DNA of 64,000 nucleotides from Alterisphingorhabdus sp038748365 (GCA_038748365.1 JBCDIZ010000013.1:1-64000), one strand, 5' to 3'; numbered from the stretch's first letter, positions 33,553 to 42,548 are shown. Made by a program: numbers and translations. Notes: generated from the sequence alone by a model not told the origin.

Positions 33553-35106
33553 ATGACCCGCCCGACAACGCATATTCTTCGCCTGCTGAAATGGGGGCGA
33601 ATCCTAGCACGGCATGGCGCGTTGCGCGGGCTGGAAGAATCACCGACCACGCCAGCGCCGGTCAAGCGCCTGTGCCGCATTGCCCGTTTCGGCACCATTC
33701 AGCCGAAAACGCCCGACTATGCCGGGGCCTTTCGCGCCATCGGTCCAGCGGCGATCAAGCTGGGCCAGACATTGGCCACCCGTCCTGATTTGGTCGGCGA
33801 GGAAGCGGCGCGCAATCTGCAGGAGCTACAGGACAAGCTGCCGCCGGTGGATTATGACGAGATTGTCCGCGAAATTGAGGCCGGGCTTGATGGCCCGCTA
33901 GACCAGTTTTTCAGCCATATTGACCCCGAACCGGTCGGTGCCGCCTCGGTAGCCCAGGTGCATCGTGCGACAACCACCGATGGCCGCGACGTGGCGATCA
34001 AAGTGCTGCGCCCCGGCGTACGGCGCAAATTCGCGCAGGATATTGCCACCTATGAATGGGCCGCGGCGCATGTCGGCGCGATGGGCGGCGAGGCATCGCG
34101 GCTGCGTCCCGAACTGGTAATCGCCAATTTCAAACGCTGGACCAATAGCGAGCTTGACCTGCGCCGAGAGGCGGCGAGTGCATCGGAGCTGGGCGAGGCG
34201 ATGAAGGCAGAGCCGGGCTATACCATTCCCGAGATTGACTGGGACCGCACCTGCGGCACAGTGATGACGCTCGAATGGGTGGACGGCATCAAAATCTCGC
34301 GCGTCGAGGAATTGCGCGAGGCCGGGCATGATCTTTCTGCCATTGCCAAAAGGCTGGTGCTGGCGTTCCTCAAACAGGCCATCGCCTCGGGCTTTTTCCA
34401 TGCCGATATGCATCAGGGCAATTTGTTCGTAAAAGCCGATGGCACCATTGTCGCGATCGATTTCGGCATAATGGGTCGCATTGACCGACGCGCGCGCTAT
34501 TGGCTGGCGGAGATTCTCTATGGCCTGACCATGGGCAATTACAAGCGCGTGGCCGAGATCCATTTCGAGGCCAAATATGTGCCCGATTATCATAATGTCG
34601 ATGAATTCGCGACGGCGTTGCGTGCGGTCGGTGAGCCGATGCGCGGTAAGCCGGTGAGCGAATTGAGCGTCGGCCAGATGCTCGACGGCCTGTTCGCCAT
34701 CACCCGCGATTTCGATATGCAGACCCAGCCGCATCTGCTGCTGCTGCAGAAAACCATGGTGATGGTGGAGGGCGTAGCCACCGCGCTCGACCCGCAAATC
34801 AATATGTGGGACACATCCGGCCCCTATGTGCGCGAATGGATACGCGGCGAGCTGGGCCCCGAGGCAGCGATTGCCGACCGCATCAATGATGATCTATCGA
34901 CCCTGATGCGCCTGCCCGATCTGATCCGGCGGATTGAAGACAAATTCCCCGCCAAAGGCGGCGCGCCCGAACCCCCGCCGGTGCCCGATATCCCGCTGAT
35001 CTGGGAAAAACGCGAAGAGCAAAATGGTGGCGGTTTCTGGCGCTATGCGCTGACGGCGCTGGTTGCTGGCGGAGCTGGGGCTGCGGCGGTTTGGTGGTTG
35101 GGGTGA
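33553..35106 (+). CDS. ubiB: UbiB-family ABC1/ADCK kinase-like protein
   Basis: Atypical kinase needed for ubiquinone biosynthesis. The 517-residue protein has the family's KxGQ motif in AIKLGQTLATRPDL, the alanine-rich loop PVGAASVAQVHRA, VAIKVLRPGV (Lys), the catalytic HADMHQGN and the metal site AIDFGIMG. A C-terminal hydrophobic stretch (about 496-515, YALTALVAGGAGAAAVWW) anchors it in the membrane. Its ribosome-binding site lies in the repeat hairpin just upstream. Its TGA overlaps a GTG start of the next gene. Confidence 0.95.
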   Translation: MTRPTTHILRLLKWGRILARHGALRGLEESPTTPAPVKRLCRIARFGTIQPKTPDYAGAFRAIGPAAIKLGQTLATRPDLVGEEAARNLQELQDKLPPVDYDEIVREIEAGLDGPLDQFFSHIDPEPVGAASVAQVHRATTTDGRDVAIKVLRPGVRRKFAQDIATYEWAAAHVGAMGGEASRLRPELVIANFKRWTNSELDLRREAASASELGEAMKAEPGYTIPEIDWDRTCGTVMTLEWVDGIKISRVEELREAGHDLSAIAKRLVLAFLKQAIASGFFHADMHQGNLFVKADGTIVAIDFGIMGRIDRRARYWLAEILYGLTMGNYKRVAEIHFEAKYVPDYHNVDEFATALRAVGEPMRGKPVSELSVGQMLDGLFAITRDFDMQTQPHLLLLQKTMVMVEGVATALDPQINMWDTSGPYVREWIRGELGPEAAIADRINDDLSTLMRLPDLIRRIEDKFPAKGGAPEPPPVPDIPLIWEKREEQNGGGFWRYALTALVAGGAGAAAVWWLG

Positions 35107-35546
35107 GCGAATACCCAAAGCTATATTTGCCTGATATTTTGCGACTTTCCCTAGTTGCGGCTTTTGCGGCTAGTTTAGCTACGGCACTATTCTTTGTTTT
35201 ATTTCAGCTTTTTGATCGCCCAAGCGTAGGAACCATACTTACACAGATGGTAGTAGGATTTAGTACCGGTCTTATTTTTGTCGCCCCATTCAATATAGGT
35301 ATGACAATGATTGGTGTATATCTGGCTCGCCGTCATCAGTGGGCAAGACATTGGCGTGCATGGATTGTTATTGGGTTCTGCGCGGGGGTCATATTCTGTC
35401 TAATCACAGCTTTATTCATAAGTATTTTCAATGGATATGAGCTTGGCGGCTTCATATTCTTAATGGCAATCTGTGCAGCACTTATCGGTGCTTTTGCCAG
35501 CATCATGATGCGTTACTTTGCGCGTTATTATATATCAGGAGTATAA
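35103..35546 (+). CDS. Small polytopic membrane protein, function unknown
   Basis: A ~147-residue protein with four hydrophobic helices (about 15-36, 45-73, 85-110, 115-137) and no family I can name. The GTG start overlaps the ubiB stop as GTGA, indicating coupling. The DNA is clearly richer in A and T than the flanking ubiB and coaBC genes, with many TTT/ATA codons, which may mean a recent acquisition. It ends next to the convergent DUF4345-like gene with no gap. Confidence 0.65.
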   Translation: MSEYPKLYLPDILRLSLVAAFAASLATALFFVLFQLFDRPSVGTILTQMVVGFSTGLIFVAPFNIGMTMIGVYLARRHQWARHWRAWIVIGFCAGVIFCLITALFISIFNGYELGGFIFLMAICAALIGAFASIMMRYFARYYISGV

Positions 35547-35921
35547 CTATCTTCCCTGAACGCGCATCCCGATTAATAGCAGCACAATCGTCACCGCCTC
35601 GACTACCATAGGTGCAAAGGGGTCTGCGCCCACGCCATCGACCATCAGGCTGAAGCATCGCACCAAAAAGGTGATGCCGAGCAGGGCAATAGCAACCCAA
35701 TAAAGCATCGGGCGATTGGCCGCCGCTCCCCAGATCATCGCGCCGCCGGTGACCAGAAAATAGGCACAAAAATCGGCACGCAAGGTGGCTAGCCCCTGTA
35801 TCCCCATCGGCTCCAGCGCAAAATTCTCCCCGCCGACAAGCGGCGTGAACAGAAAAGTGGTCGCGACATAAAAATATAGCAGGCTGAGCAGCGCAATTAG
35901 GCTGCGAACGACAATGGCCAT
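35547..35921 (-). CDS. Small membrane protein, possibly DUF4345
   Basis: A ~124-residue protein with four predicted helices. GIQGLATLRADFCAYFLVTGGAMIW (read across about 41-65) resembles DUF4345-type proteins of unknown function; the assignment is tentative. The start at 35921 has AGAGGGG nine bases upstream. It points toward the ubiB cluster and is divergent from coaBC. Confidence 0.65.
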   Translation of the reverse strand: MAIVVRSLIALLSLLYFYVATTFLFTPLVGGENFALEPMGIQGLATLRADFCAYFLVTGGAMIWGAAANRPMLYWVAIALLGITFLVRCFSLMVDGVGADPFAPMVVEAVTIVLLLIGMRVQGR

Positions 35922-36041
35922 GGATGGGTCCCCTCTTGTTTTTTGCACACCCTATCCGGCGTGCGCCGCGACGCCAAGGGGGGATCAGCGTATCGCTCCA
36001 TCTTGTGACCTGATGCTTGTTTCGCAAGCGGATTACACGCT

Positions 36042-37373
36042 ATGGCTGCGCGTATGACTCAGCCTAAACATATCCTGCTTATCATCGGCGGTGGCATTGC
36101 TGCCTATAAGGCGTGTGAATTGATCCGGCTGATCCGCAAGGCTGGGATGACGGTGCGTTGCGTGCTGACCGAGGGCGGGGCGCATTTTATTACGCCGATG
36201 ACGCTCGCGGCGCTAAGCGAGAATGAGGTGTTTACCACGCTCTGGGATCTCAAAAACGAGACCGAGATGGGGCATATCCAGCTTAGCCGCGAGGCCGATC
36301 TGATTGTTGTCTGCCCGGCCACCGCGGACCTGATGGCAAAAATGGCTGCGGGCATTTCCGACAGCCTGGCAACCACGGTTCTGCTCGCCACCGATACCCC
36401 GGTCATGGCAGTCCCGGCGATGAATGTGCGCATGTGGCACCATGCAGCGACGCAGCGCAATGTGGCGCAATTGCGTGATGATGGCGTAGTGGTTCTGGAC
36501 CCGGATGAAGGTGCAATGGCCTGCGGTGAATATGGCGCAGGGCGGTTGCCGGAGCCGGAACAAATCTTTAGCCACATTATGCAACACCTCGAAACCGTTC
36601 GCCCTGAGCTTGTCGAAGGGCCGTACTTTTCTTCAAGCAAGGACGGGGCTTCGACAGGCTCAGCCCGAACGGAAAATAGAAGCACTCTTCTCGCCGACCA
36701 ACCCGCCTTTGCCGCCACGGATCACCGCCCGCTGCATGGCAAACACATACTTGTCACCGCCGGGCCAACACATGAGCCGATTGATCCAGTGCGCTATATC
36801 GCCAATCGTTCCTCCGGGCGGCAGGGCTTCGCTATTGCCGCCGCCGCCGCCGAGGCCGGCGCGCAGGTGACATTGGTCGCCGGTCCGGTGACGCTGGAAA
36901 CACCACAGGGCGTCACCCGCATCAATGTCGAAACCGCGCGTCAGATGCAGGCGGCTGTGGAACAGGCATTGCCAGTGGATATTGCGATCATGGTTGCCGC
37001 CGTCGCCGATTGGCGCGCTGCTGATCAAGCGGAACAGAAGATCAAGAAAAAGGGCGACGCGCCCGCGCCATTAGAGCTTTCTGAAAATCCCGATATTCTT
37101 GCTGGTCTAGCAAGCCATGAGCAGCGTCCCGGCCTGCTAATCGGTTTTGCTGCCGAGACCGAGAATGTTATCGCCCATGCTGAGGCCAAGCTGGCGCGCA
37201 AGGACTGTGACTGGATCATCGCCAATGACGTTTCGGGGGATGTTATGGGCGGTATGTCGAATAGCGTGCATATCGTCCGCAGCGACGGCGTAGAAAGCCT
37301 GGACACATTACCCAAGGAGCAGGTCGCGCGCCTGTTGGTGGAAAGGATTGCAAGCCATGTCAGCGGAGATTGA
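36042..37373 (+). CDS. coaBC: Bifunctional phosphopantothenoylcysteine decarboxylase / phosphopantothenate-cysteine ligase
   Basis: CoaBC makes 4'-phosphopantetheine for coenzyme A. The 443-residue protein has the CoaC flavin domain first: IGGGIAAYKACELIRLI, the active-site His in MGHIQLSREAD, PAMNVRMW and the catalytic Cys in AMACGEYGAGRLPEP (about 165-180). The CoaB domain starts near residue 230 with HILVTAGPTHEPIDPVRYI and SSGRQG, and continues with AAVADWRA and the IKKK segment. Between them residues ~185-211 are encoded by a 78-bp palindromic repeat (VRPELVEG...STGSARTE). The reading frame is intact, so the enzyme is probably functional with a longer linker. Confidence 0.95.
   Translation: MAARMTQPKHILLIIGGGIAAYKACELIRLIRKAGMTVRCVLTEGGAHFITPMTLAALSENEVFTTLWDLKNETEMGHIQLSREADLIVVCPATADLMAKMAAGISDSLATTVLLATDTPVMAVPAMNVRMWHHAATQRNVAQLRDDGVVVLDPDEGAMACGEYGAGRLPEPEQIFSHIMQHLETVRPELVEGPYFSSSKDGASTGSARTENRSTLLADQPAFAATDHRPLHGKHILVTAGPTHEPIDPVRYIANRSSGRQGFAIAAAAAEAGAQVTLVAGPVTLETPQGVTRINVETARQMQAAVEQALPVDIAIMVAAVADWRAADQAEQKIKKKGDAPAPLELSENPDILAGLASHEQRPGLLIGFAAETENVIAHAEAKLARKDCDWIIANDVSGDVMGGMSNSVHIVRSDGVESLDTLPKEQVARLLVERIASHVSGD
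36595..36672. repeat. TTCGACAGGCTCAG-type palindrome, copy B, inside coaBC
   Basis: The left arm CCGTTCGCCCTGAGCTTGTC plus GAAGGG and the right arm GGGCTTCGACAGGCTCAGCC plus CGAACGG are inverted copies around a ~25-bp loop. The element is 78 bp, a multiple of three, with no stop in the coaBC frame. Confidence 0.85.
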
Positions 37374-37803
37374 AATCAGACTGAAGCGCCTGCCGCATGG
37401 TGAGGGCCTGCCATTGCCGCAATATGAGACGGCGGGGGCAGCGGGCATGGATGTGCGCTCTGCGCGCGATGTGATTATCCCGCCGGGCTCCACGGCGCTG
37501 GTGCCCACCGGCTTCGCCATTGCCATCCCTGAGGGCTATGAGGTGCAGGTGCGCCCGCGCTCGGGTCTGGCGCTCAAAAGCGGGCTCACGGTCGCCAATA
37601 CGCCCGGCACGGTGGACAGCGATTATCGCGGCGAATTAGGGATCATATTGATCAATCTCGGCCGGGTCGACTTCCTCGTCGATCGCGGCGAGCGTGTGGC
37701 GCAGATCGTCGCCGCCCCGGTACAGCGCGCGCGGATGGTCGAGGTGGAGGAGCTGGACGAGACCGAGCGTGGTGCGGGTGGTTTTGGTTCCACGGGAACC
37801 TGA
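37357..37803 (+). CDS. dut: Deoxyuridine 5'-triphosphate nucleotidohydrolase
   Basis: dUTPase hydrolyses dUTP to dUMP, keeping uracil out of DNA. The 148-residue trimeric-type enzyme has all five motifs: GAAGMDVRSA, PRSGLALKSG, NTPGTVDSDYRGE, RGERVAQIV and the C-terminal RGAGGFGSTG arm. ATG 37357 lies inside the end of coaBC (17-bp overlap), the usual coaBC-dut arrangement in this group. Confidence 0.96.
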   Translation: MSAEIEIRLKRLPHGEGLPLPQYETAGAAGMDVRSARDVIIPPGSTALVPTGFAIAIPEGYEVQVRPRSGLALKSGLTVANTPGTVDSDYRGELGIILINLGRVDFLVDRGERVAQIVAAPVQRARMVEVEELDETERGAGGFGSTGT

Positions 37804-37886
37804 GCGGTGCGGGCGCGTTGCCTGATTAAGGATTGAGACAGCCAGTCCAACCTAATCCATGCTCTCACATTGCCGGAGATATTCTT

Positions 37887-38807
37887 ATGCCGCATATTCT
37901 GAAATCCGCTTTGGCCCTTGGCCTAGTCGTGGCCCTGCCTGCCACCGCACCGCTTTATGCCGCTGGCTCGCGTTCTTCGCCAAGCCAGAGCGCACCGCAA
38001 TATGATGCGGCGGAAGAGTATCAAAAGGGTCTAAAAGCTTTGGAAGCAGCCGATTATCGCGCGGCGGAAAAAGCATTCAAGCGCAGTCTTCGTGTAGCAT
38101 CGGACGACACCAATACGCAATATATGCTGGGCGTCACCTATTTGCGGGCCGAGAAATATGGCAAGGCTGTGAAGCGCTTTGAAAGAGTGGTGAACAGCAC
38201 GCCCGATATGGTTCTGGCGCATCGCGATCTGGCGATTGCATATGTCCAGCTGGACGAACGCACGAGTGCTCAGGAGGTGCTCGGCCGGATAAAGGCGCTG
38301 CAAACCGAATGTGCGGGGACATGCACCGATGCAGCCGAGCTGGACCAGGCGGTGAGCACTGTTGAGTCTGCACTGGCCGGAGAGACGGCATTGCGCAGCG
38401 GCCCGGATATCGGTGCACTGGCCGATGCCTCTCGCGGCGATGCGCTTTATTCCGACGCGATCGCGCTGATCAATCAGCAGCGTTATGCCGAGGCGTTGGA
38501 GCGTCTGGATGATGCTGCGCTCGCTTTCGGCCCGCATCCCGATATCCTGACCTATCAAGGCTTTGCCAATCGCAAGCTCAAGCGCTTTGACGTGGCCGAG
38601 GGCTATTATGGCCGCGCATTGGCGCTGGCTCCGGAGCATCGTGGTGCATGGGAATATTATGGCGAGCTGAAGCTGGAGCGCGGCGATATGGCGGGCGCGA
38701 AACAGCATCTTGCCAAGCTGGAAAGCCTGTGCAGCTTTGGCTGCTATGAAGCCGACGAGCTGGGCCGCTGGATCGCCAAAGCCGAGGCGCAATCATCCGC
38801 GCTTTAA
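37887..38807 (+). CDS. Exported tetratricopeptide-repeat protein
   Basis: A 306-residue protein with a signal peptide (about 1-25). TPR units lie at about 40-110 (YQKGLKALEAADYRAAEKAF, then YMLGVTYLRAEKYGKAVKRF) and 195-275 (DAIALINQQRYAEALERL, GFANRKLKRFDVAEGYYGRA, YYGELKLERGDMAGAKQHL). Two CxxxC-like pairs (ECAGTC and CSFGC) stand out and may form disulphides. TPRs mediate protein contacts; the partner may be the cytochrome encoded next. GGAG lies ten bases before the ATG. Confidence 0.85.
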   Translation: MPHILKSALALGLVVALPATAPLYAAGSRSSPSQSAPQYDAAEEYQKGLKALEAADYRAAEKAFKRSLRVASDDTNTQYMLGVTYLRAEKYGKAVKRFERVVNSTPDMVLAHRDLAIAYVQLDERTSAQEVLGRIKALQTECAGTCTDAAELDQAVSTVESALAGETALRSGPDIGALADASRGDALYSDAIALINQQRYAEALERLDDAALAFGPHPDILTYQGFANRKLKRFDVAEGYYGRALALAPEHRGAWEYYGELKLERGDMAGAKQHLAKLESLCSFGCYEADELGRWIAKAEAQSSAL

Positions 38808-38836
38808 CGGCTGCATTTCTGATCGGCGGCGCGGCG

Positions 38837-39709
38837 TTGCTGCTTGCCGCCACTGATGCGCTTCCCTTGCGCGCGATGCAATGGCTCAAGGTGGATGGCG
38901 GACCGGACGCTATGGTGCCTGCGGTCAATTATGATCCGGGCGTCTGTCTGGCGGCCAATCCATCGCAAAATGCGCTTACTGGCGAAATCCTGTTTCGCAC
39001 CCCGTCATTACTGGGCGGGCAGGCGGCCAAGGCTGGCCTGTCCTGCGCCAGTTGCCATGTGAATGGTGGGGATAACCCCAATTTCCATTTCCCCAATGCC
39101 TCGGGCGCGCCGGGTACTGCCGATGTTTCAAATAGTTTTTTCAGCGCTGCCGGAGGCAATGAAACCTTCGATCCAATGCCGATTCCGAACCTTGCGGAAC
39201 CGGGTAAGGTCTCGCGCACAGAGCCCGGTCAGATGGAGGCTTTCCTTAATACCCTGATCGTTAAAGAATTCGCCGGGGAAGAACCGGACGCTGCCGCACT
39301 CTCGGCGCTGGCCGATTATATCCGTGCGCTTCGGTCATGCGAAGTGCAGGATGAATCCGGGCGCAGCCTTTCGGGTGATCTGGCGCTGGTGGAGCGCGCC
39401 GCGCTCATGGCCGAACGCCGGATGGCGGCGCGCGATGAGGATATGGCGCGACTGTTGGTTGCCGGTGCGCGTGATACGCTGGGGCGCATCCATGAGCGTT
39501 TTGCCGGGGATGCTTTGCGCAAAGAACGCAATTCCATCGAGCATACCAGTATCACCCTTTATGCGGCTTCGCGCGAAACCGAGAGCAGCAACCGCATTGC
39601 CTCTTTTGCCGTATGGCGCGAGACCTTTCATGGATTGCGGCTGAGCCTGCTACTGCGTGAGGATGAGTCGCTCTTTAATCCAGAGCGTTTGCGGGCCGCA
39701 CTGGACTGA
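38837..39709 (+). CDS. Exported mono-haem c-type cytochrome-like protein (start uncertain)
   Basis: About 290 residues from TTG 38837. One haem site CASCH lies near residue 70, with NGGDNPNFHFPNASGAPG after it and PNLAEPGKVSRTEPGQMEAFLNTL, which recalls MauG/cytochrome-peroxidase-type proteins; a second haem site is absent. The hydrophobic export signal (ALTAAFLIGGAALLLAA) extends upstream of the TTG in frame back to a stop at 38747 without any ATG, GTG or TTG. The true start may therefore be a rare codon such as CTG 38768 or 38819. Family placement is moderate. Confidence 0.7.
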   Translation: MLLAATDALPLRAMQWLKVDGGPDAMVPAVNYDPGVCLAANPSQNALTGEILFRTPSLLGGQAAKAGLSCASCHVNGGDNPNFHFPNASGAPGTADVSNSFFSAAGGNETFDPMPIPNLAEPGKVSRTEPGQMEAFLNTLIVKEFAGEEPDAAALSALADYIRALRSCEVQDESGRSLSGDLALVERAALMAERRMAARDEDMARLLVAGARDTLGRIHERFAGDALRKERNSIEHTSITLYAASRETESSNRIASFAVWRETFHGLRLSLLLREDESLFNPERLRAALD

Positions 39710-39808
39710 GGCCATCATCCTTGTTGCGCCGCAACATGCTGCGCTGTATAGGGCCGCGCAGGACGCGCCATAAGGGCTGCGTCACAATCTCATAAGGCCT
39801 TTCAGACA

Positions 39809-41650
39809 ATGTCTACCGCTTCGCTGCGCAATATTGCGATCATCGCTCATGTTGACCATGGCAAAACCACGCTGGTTGACCAGCTTTTCCGCCAGTCCGG
39901 CACCTTTCGCGACAATCAGCGGGTGGAAGAGCGCGCGATGGATTCCAATGATCTGGAGAAAGAGCGCGGCATTACCATTCTCGCCAAATGCACCAGCGTT
40001 GAGCGCGAGGATGCAGATGGCAATCCCATTCGCATCAACATTGTCGATACCCCGGGACACGCCGATTTCGGTGGTGAGGTTGAGCGCATTCTCTCGATGG
40101 TGGATGGCGTTATCCTGCTGGTCGACGCCGCCGAAGGCCCGATGCCGCAAACCAAATTTGTCACCGGCAAGGCGCTGGCTCTGGGCCTTAAACCCATCGT
40201 CGTGGTCAACAAGATTGACCGCCCCGATGGCCGTCCGGCCGAAGTTCTCGACGAGGTGTTTGAGCTGTTCCTCAACTTGGATGCCAATGATGAGCAGCTG
40301 GATTTCCCCGCGCTCTTCGCGTCGGGCCGTTCGGGCTATGCCAATCTCGATGCGGACGCACGCGACGGCGATCTGTCGCCGCTGTTCGATACCATCATCA
40401 ACCATGTCCCCGCGCCGCAAGTGGATAAGGATGCGCCGTTCAGCTTCCTGGTGACGCTGCTTGATCGCGACAATTTTGTCGGCCGCATTCTTACCGGACG
40501 CATTGCCACTGGCACGCTCAATATGAATGACCCGATCCGCGCCATCGACCGCGAGGGTAATCAGGTGGAAGCAGGCCGTGCGACCAAGATCATGGCCTTT
40601 CGCGGGCTGGAGCGGGTGCCTGTAGAAAGCGCGACGGCCGGCGATATCATCTCACTGGCCGGGCTTACCGAGGCGACCGTGGCCAACACCATCGCTGCGC
40701 CGGAAGTGGAAACCCCGATTGAAGCGCAGCCGATTGATCCGCCGACGCTTTCCATGCGTTTTGCGGTGAATGACAGCCCTTTTGCGGGCCGTGAGGGCGA
40801 TAAGGTGACCAGCCGCATGATCCGCGACCGGCTGTTTCGCGAGGCGGAAAGCAATGTCGCCATCCGCATCACCGAGAGTGATGACAAGGACAGCTTTGAC
40901 GTTGCCGGACGCGGAGAACTACAGCTGGGTGTATTGATCGAAACCATGCGCCGCGAGGGCTTTGAACTCGGCATCAGCCGTCCGCGCGTTCTGTTCCGTG
41001 AAGAAAATGGCGAGCGTCTGGAGCCCTATGAAACCGTGGTGATTGATGTTGATGACGATCATTCGGGTACAGTGGTAGAGAAGATGCAGCTGCGTAAAGC
41101 CGAGCTGGTCGATATGCGTCCGTCGGGCGGTGGCAAGACCCGCATCACCTTCAGCGCACCATCACGTGGCTTGATCGGCTATCATGGCGAATTTCTATCG
41201 GATACACGCGGCACCGGCCTGATGAACCGCCTGTTCGAGAAATATGGTCCCTATAAGGGTCAGGTTGCCGGACGGCCCAATGGGGTGCTGATCTCCAACG
41301 GCACCGGCGAGAGCGTTGGCTATGCGCTGAACGCGCTGGAAGACCGTGGCGAGCTGTTTATCGGCTCGGGCGTGCCGATCTATGAGGGCATGGTGATTGG
41401 CGAGAATGCCAAGCCGGAAGACCTTGAGGTCAACCCGATGAAATCAAAACAGCTCACTAACTTCCGCTCTACCGGTAAGGATGATGCCATCCGCCTGACC
41501 CCGCCGCGGCTGATGAGCCTGGAACAGGCGATTGCGTACATCGATGATGATGAAATGGTCGAAGTGACCCCCAAATCCATCCGCCTGCGCAAACGCCATC
41601 TCGATCCGCATGAGCGCAAAAAAGCCGCGCGCAAGGCCGAAGCAGCGTAA
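39809..41650 (+). CDS. typA: Ribosome-associated GTPase TypA/BipA
   Basis: A translational GTPase of the EF-G group involved in ribosome assembly at low temperature and under stress. The 613-residue protein has G1 AHVDHGKTTL, G2 in KERGITI, G3 DTPGHADFGGEV and G4 NKIDRPDGRP, then beta-barrel and EF-G-like domains and the TypA C-terminal part with GRGELQLGVLIETMRREG and GEFLSDTRGTGLMNRLF. The start 39809 (MSTASLRNIAIIAHV) fits the family. It is transcribed alone. Confidence 0.97.
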   Translation: MSTASLRNIAIIAHVDHGKTTLVDQLFRQSGTFRDNQRVEERAMDSNDLEKERGITILAKCTSVEREDADGNPIRINIVDTPGHADFGGEVERILSMVDGVILLVDAAEGPMPQTKFVTGKALALGLKPIVVVNKIDRPDGRPAEVLDEVFELFLNLDANDEQLDFPALFASGRSGYANLDADARDGDLSPLFDTIINHVPAPQVDKDAPFSFLVTLLDRDNFVGRILTGRIATGTLNMNDPIRAIDREGNQVEAGRATKIMAFRGLERVPVESATAGDIISLAGLTEATVANTIAAPEVETPIEAQPIDPPTLSMRFAVNDSPFAGREGDKVTSRMIRDRLFREAESNVAIRITESDDKDSFDVAGRGELQLGVLIETMRREGFELGISRPRVLFREENGERLEPYETVVIDVDDDHSGTVVEKMQLRKAELVDMRPSGGGKTRITFSAPSRGLIGYHGEFLSDTRGTGLMNRLFEKYGPYKGQVAGRPNGVLISNGTGESVGYALNALEDRGELFIGSGVPIYEGMVIGENAKPEDLEVNPMKSKQLTNFRSTGKDDAIRLTPPRLMSLEQAIAYIDDDEMVEVTPKSIRLRKRHLDPHERKKAARKAEAA

Positions 41651-41767
41651 TTTCGAAAAACAAATACCCCGCTCTGCGCAACCTGTTTTTACATCTATTC
41701 GCTATATGAGGCTTGTGACGATGTGATCATCGACATAGCTCTGTTGTGACTAGAGAAGGGGTTCCCC

Positions 41768-42196
41768 ATGGAATGGATGATCTTGCCGCTTAAGCGCTAT
41801 GCCGATTTTGAAGGTCGCTCTCGGCGGCTTGAATATTGGATGTTCTATCTGTTTCAGTTGCTGGTTTATGTCATTTTGTTTGCGATCTTTATCGTAGCTG
41901 GACCGCCTATGTCAGGCTCTGATGATACATCTCTAGGGGCGCACCCATTTGCGGCAATCTTCCTTGGTCTGATGGTACTTTTTGCACTGGGTACGGTCAT
42001 TCCCAACATTGCTGTTACTGTCCGGCGGTTTCATGATCAGGATAAATCGGGCTGGATGTATCTTCTGATGCTTATCCCTTATCTTGGTGGATTGATTGTG
42101 TTCGTCTTCATGCTGCTTCCCGGCACAGTCGGTGAAAACCAATATGGCCTCGATCCCAAGGGCGCTGGCGGGGATATCCGAGAAGTCTTTTCCTAA
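41768..42196 (+). CDS. DUF805 membrane protein
   Basis: A 142-residue protein with the DUF805 pattern: LKRYADFEGRSRRLEYWMFYLF at the start, three to four helices, IAVTVRRFHDQDKSGWMYLL, and GENQYGLDPKG near the end. Function is unknown in the family. GAGAAGGGG lies before the ATG. The N-terminal FEGRSRRLEYW faces the cytoplasm by charge. Confidence 0.92.
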   Translation: MEWMILPLKRYADFEGRSRRLEYWMFYLFQLLVYVILFAIFIVAGPPMSGSDDTSLGAHPFAAIFLGLMVLFALGTVIPNIAVTVRRFHDQDKSGWMYLLMLIPYLGGLIVFVFMLLPGTVGENQYGLDPKGAGGDIREVFS

Positions 42197-42272
42197 CCGA
42201 TGCTCTGTTATTGCCTCGGCTTACTATTGATCATATGAGGCTAGCAGCCAAGACTAGTGAAGAGCAGCATAT

Positions 42273-42542
42273 ATGACCGATGTTCCACCCGATCGCCTCG
42301 CCGTGCATCCATCCAGTCCCTATTATGATGCAGAAAAACTGGCGCGTGGTATTGGCATCCGCTTCAAGGGCGAGCGCAAGACCACGGTTGAGGAATATTG
42401 CATATCCGAAGGCTGGGTGCGGGTGCAGGCGGGTAAGACGCTGGACCGCAAGGGGCGGCCTTTGACGCTTAAGCTCAACGGTCCGGTAGAAGCCTGGTAT
42501 GAAGATCTGGGTGATGATGCCCCGGTGGCTAAAGCCGATTAG
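42273..42542 (+). CDS. DUF3297 small cytoplasmic protein
   Basis: An 89-residue protein matching DUF3297 over its full length: PPDRLAVHPSSPYYDAEKLA, GIRFKGERKTTVEEYCISEG, WVRVQAGKTLDRKGRPLTLK. No signal peptide or helix. The family is widespread in proteobacteria without a known role. It lies 76 bp after DUF805 and 6 bp before the end of the convergent CHAP gene. Confidence 0.9.
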   Translation: MTDVPPDRLAVHPSSPYYDAEKLARGIGIRFKGERKTTVEEYCISEGWVRVQAGKTLDRKGRPLTLKLNGPVEAWYEDLGDDAPVAKAD

Positions 42543-42548
42543 ACCGAC

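Noticed and set aside
36042..37373. coaBC as a pseudogene because of the repeat inside it
   Set aside because: The 78-bp repeat keeps the frame and both enzyme domains retain their motifs, so a functional fusion with a longer linker is the better reading.
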